NCBI RefSeq assembly: GCF_002160055.1
Contig: NZ_NFJV01000003.1
Coordinates: 143,645-207,644 of the forward strand
Length of the DNA stretch: 64,000 nt
Direction of reading: 5' to 3'
Source: Mediterranea sp. An20
GTDB taxonomy: Bacteria > Bacteroidota > Bacteroidia > Bacteroidales > Bacteroidaceae
Shown here piece after piece: positions 61,943 to 64,000 of this stretch (positions within the stretch are counted from its first letter, which is position 1; each line of letters starts with the position of its first letter). The notes beneath the pieces were generated by a model. It had not been told where the DNA came from, did not search any database, and was given only the letters and a program-made list of their open reading frames with translations. The position numbers and the translations under genes are program-made.

Positions 61943-62275
61943 TTATTGTCTTTCGTTCATTTCCTGAATCTTGGCGGCAGCTTCCTCCTTGATTTCGTCA
62001 ACGGACTTCGATTTTGCGCCACGTACCCAATCAATCAGTTTTTGCTTCTCAAAGAAGATGAGTTTCCCGGCAGGCTTGAAGTACGGCAACTGGTTCAAGT
62101 GCGTCATCTTGTACAGGGTACTTTTGGCTACACCGAGAAAGTTCGCCGCTTCCTCCAAGTTCAACACTTCCTTGGCCGCATAGCAAAGGTTTTCCAGTCT
62201 GTTCACCCGTTCCTGAAGCTCCGCAATCTTGCGCTCCTGTTCGAGATTCAATTTTGATGTTCTGTTTTCAGTCAT
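61943..62275 (-). CDS. excisionase-like helix-turn-helix protein, element B
   Basis: A 110-residue protein from ATG 62275 (MTENRTSKLNLEQERKIAEL); a longer frame to 62374 would cross the promoter box. A short coiled coil precedes the helix-turn-helix LNLEEAANFLGVAKSTLYKM and the wing FKPAGKLIFFEKQKLIDWV. It is a different subfamily from the element A protein (77 residues), though in the same position. Confidence 0.78.
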   Translation of the reverse strand: MTENRTSKLNLEQERKIAELQERVNRLENLCYAAKEVLNLEEAANFLGVAKSTLYKMTHLNQLPYFKPAGKLIFFEKQKLIDWVRGAKSKSVDEIKEEAAAKIQEMNERQ

Positions 62276-62317
62276 AATGATGTTGTATATTATTGGTTTG
62301 TTAATCGAATTTGGCTG

Positions 62318-62325
62318 CAAATGTA
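62318..62325 (-). promoter_or_regulatory. -7 box of the mobilization operon, element B
   Basis: TACATTTG on the minus strand fits TAnnTTTG, 43 bp ahead of the excisionase-like ATG. Confidence 0.55.
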
Positions 62326-62474
62326 TATGGTTTGATTTGTAAAAGTGTAAGTCAAGCATTTGATTTATACTCATTTATCATATTGAAAATCAACAGTTTT
62401 GCTACATTGTACAACGCTGAATATGTCGCTTTGTCCGGTCATTGTGCCATGTGGAATTTTTTACCAATTTGCTG

Positions 62475-62603
62475 ATGGAACACACATTCCGCATTGCAGA
62501 TAATGGCAGATGGGTTGTACACTGTTCCAAGACAATGCGCATCGGCGGCAATACCGTAGTGTACAAATGGCATAAAACGGATTTTAACAGGCTTTTGGAA
62601 TAA
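62475..62603 (+). CDS. small ORF near the right end of element B
   Basis: A 42-codon frame, MEHTFRIADNGRWVVHCSKT ... VVYKWHKTDFNRLLE, with a natural amino acid pattern. The frame continues upstream without a stop for about 20 codons. It may be a remnant or a small protein gene. No family recognised. Confidence 0.4.
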   Translation: MEHTFRIADNGRWVVHCSKTMRIGGNTVVYKWHKTDFNRLLE

Positions 62604-62807
62604 GCAACACAAGTCTGTGCATGAAGCACTTGCAGTATCTTCCTGAAAATGCCCATACGGTATAAATGGTTGATTGATAATATATTTGTTGGATTTTGTT
62701 TGTTTTTCACGGGACAAAATCGTACCTTTGCACAGAAAAAAGAAGTCCACGACAAGGGATGTAGGGCTTGAAGCGTTCTTGATTTTATTTTCCTGTGGTT
62801 TTGTCCC

Positions 62808-62880
62808 GTTTTTGTCCCGTCTGGGATTTGTCTCACGGAGCAAGATTTTGTAAGTAGCTGGTTTATAGAAAGTTGTAAAC
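62808..62880 (+). repeat. right-end direct repeat of element B
   Basis: GTTTTGTCCCGTTTTTGTCC, then GGGATTTGTCT and TGTAAGT; resembles 46437-46513 in the same orientation. Confidence 0.55.
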
Positions 62881-62905
62881 GAAGAAAAGTGCAGAAATGC
62901 GCTAA

Positions 62906-63037
62906 CCACCAGAACGGCCCCTGCGCCCCCGTGAAGGTGGCGTCGGTCAGGAACTCGTTGGTCTGGAAGATGACGTCGTCTATTTCCTCTTCCAGTAGGT
63001 CTATGCCGAAATTCGACAGTATGTTTCCGTCTGCCAT
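62906..63037 (-). pseudogene. traJ: traJ, 5' part (interrupted by element B)
   Basis: Encodes the first 44 residues of TraJ (MADGNILSNFGIDLLEEEID ... TFTGAQGPFWW). The Trp-Trp codons are the CCACCA core. Downstream of it the frame enters element B. Confidence 0.86.
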
Positions 63038-63049
63038 GCCGTTTCCTTT

Positions 63050-63826
63050 TTAGTTTCTCTCTACTGTTTCTTCTCCGTCTCCGTCGTCTCCGCCGCTGCC
63101 GCCGTCCGTCTGCGACCCCCGCACGGCATACCGGGATTCGTTCCACCGCTCCATAGCGCCGCGCAGGATGCTTCCTTTGTCAACGGGCTGTGCCCCCTCC
63201 GCGTCCAGCAGGGCCGCAGTCAGGGCGGCGTTCTGCTTCCGGGCGAGAAAGAGGACAAGCGTCTCGTTCTGCCGGGCCACATCCTCGCTGATGCGCAGGT
63301 ATTCCTTTTTCCGCTGGGCGTTGGGCATGTAGGCGTCCCGGGTGGCGCTGACGGCGCAGCGGTACACCTGGTAGTATTCCTCCCAGCGTTCCCGTTCGTC
63401 CGGCGTGCCGCCGCACTGGAGGATGCGGTCGATGTTGCGCCGGAAGCGTTCCATCTGCCCGTCCACCTTGTCGCCCTCGGCGAGCCAGGCCAGATCCACC
63501 TGCCTGTCGGCCACGTTCAATGCCTCGACAGCGGCCCGTTTGACCAGTGCCGAGTCGATGGCTTCCGCCTCGTCGGTCTGGTTGTAGAGGTTCACCCCGG
63601 CCAGCGTCCGGAACGACAGCTTGTTCTTCGCCGCCGCCGTCTTCTTGTACTTGTTGTGCAGCAGCGTGTAGTAGATTTCCGGGGTGAATGCCCCGGTGCC
63701 GGTCTCCATCACCGTAATCTGGTTCTGTTTCGGCGAGTCGTGGTTGTAGGTCGCATACTGGGCTTGTGCCGTATGGACGGCCGTGACCGCTATCGCCATG
63801 AGTAAAATTGTCCGTTTCATGTTCAT
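63050..63826 (-). CDS. tra-operon periplasmic protein, DUF5045-like
   Basis: A 258-residue protein with a signal peptide (TILLMAIAVTAVHTAQAQ) and a helical mature domain (KNKLSFRTLAGVNLYNQTDE; RRNIDRILQCGGTPDERERW). Position just before traJ corresponds to TraI-like periplasmic proteins of these operons, and the sequence resembles DUF5045. The C-terminus is a low-complexity Gly/Asp stretch. Confidence 0.65.
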   Translation of the reverse strand: MNMKRTILLMAIAVTAVHTAQAQYATYNHDSPKQNQITVMETGTGAFTPEIYYTLLHNKYKKTAAAKNKLSFRTLAGVNLYNQTDEAEAIDSALVKRAAVEALNVADRQVDLAWLAEGDKVDGQMERFRRNIDRILQCGGTPDERERWEEYYQVYRCAVSATRDAYMPNAQRKKEYLRISEDVARQNETLVLFLARKQNAALTAALLDAEGAQPVDKGSILRGAMERWNESRYAVRGSQTDGGSGGDDGDGEETVERN

Positions 63827-63844
63827 GTCCTTTCCCTTTTTTCG

Positions 63845-64000
63845 TTAATAATCCAGTCTTCCGGCACTGCGCCAGCGGCCGAAGGCCCCGTCGATGATTT
63901 CCCGGCGGCTGCGTGCCTGGTATATCTTCTCTTTCCAGTAGCCGATGCGCACCTGTATGTAGCGCCAGGTCTCCAGGTAGGCCCGGTTCAGGTGCCGCTC
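63845..64000 (-). CDS. C-terminus of a further tra-operon gene (partial)
   Basis: The minus-strand frame from the right edge reads ERHLNRAYLETWRYIQVRIG, then KEKIYQARSRREIIDGAFGR, ending RLDY and TAA at 63845. Only 51 residues are visible. The gene lies upstream of the DUF5045-like gene in the operon. Not identified. Confidence 0.6.
   Translation of the reverse strand, partial: ERHLNRAYLETWRYIQVRIGYWKEKIYQARSRREIIDGAFGRWRSAGRLDY

Larger units (their letters stand above)
46281..62911. mobile_element. mobilizable element B inserted in traJ
   Basis: About 16.6 kb flanked by the direct repeat CCACCA (46281-46286 and 62906-62911). From the left: two integrases, a DUF1016 nuclease gene, leader RNA, a four-gene cargo operon, then the mobilization operon facing it. 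It is related to element A, but the RNA-cargo-mob block is inverted relative to the integrases. Confidence 0.85.

Noticed and set aside
62402..63037. A 211-codon minus-strand frame starting at the traJ ATG
   Set aside because: Only the first 44 residues are TraJ; after the CCACCA core it is element B end sequence read in an accidental open frame.

Overview
The window looks like an accessory region of a gut Bacteroidales genome (Bacteroides, Parabacteroides or a close relative). The evidence is a Bacteroidetes-type conjugation operon (TraJ, K, L, M, N, O and a TraG/VirD4 coupling protein), promoters with the Bacteroides -7 box TAnnTTTG, Bacteroides-type mobilization genes, and DUF3137/LemA, DUF4304 and SUKH families. 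Base composition changes sharply: the tra genes are GC-rich, while the immunity-gene arrays and the cargo of the two inserted elements are AT-rich.

Layout. (1) 1-3089, minus strand: a LemA/DUF3137 operon with a partial DUF4272 gene. (2) 3110-10072: an array of 13 small unrelated genes, all on the minus strand, each followed by an imperfect palindrome of about 50 bp that resembles an integron attC site. It is headed by a XerD-like tyrosine recombinase and a MORN-repeat protein (10085-12019). Several cassettes look like toxin-immunity genes (barstar, SUKH, DUF4304, DUF4261), so this matches the recombinase-associated acquired interbacterial defence (rAID) clusters known from Bacteroidales. (3) 12626-16545, plus strand: an orphan Rhs toxin tip with a probable immunity gene, two lipoproteins and three small membrane proteins. 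(4) 16619-19580: a second immunity array with the same repeats but no recombinase, placed downstream of a hipBA operon (19614-21213). (5) 21567-30159 and 44590-64000: the tra operon, read on the minus strand.

Two related mobilizable elements have inserted into that tra operon. Element A (about 14.4 kb, 30150-44599) splits traK; element B (about 16.6 kb, 46281-62911) splits traJ. Both insert at a CCACCA core, in the same orientation relative to that core, and each has two adjacent tyrosine recombinase genes, a near-identical mobilization operon with a putative oriT, and a cargo operon that converges on the mobilization operon. The insertions should disable the host conjugation machinery.

The most interesting signal is a roughly 300-nt noncoding segment placed just before both cargo operons (30452-30766 and 50319-50609). 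It starts behind a TAACTTTG box and has long-range helices that covary between the copies, including a 9-bp helix that differs at three positions with full compensation and is crossed by another conserved stem (a pseudoknot). The cargos behind it differ. A carries an SF1 helicase, a coiled-coil protein and a small RiPP-like cassette (Cys-rich peptide, radical SAM/SPASM maturase, SPASM-like partner). B carries an unknown protein, a DUF1848 protein, a 1422-residue methyltransferase-like/RecQ fusion and a membrane-anchored coiled-coil protein. The best candidate for an undescribed system is this shared RNA plus swappable helicase operons, possibly anti-phage defence islands.
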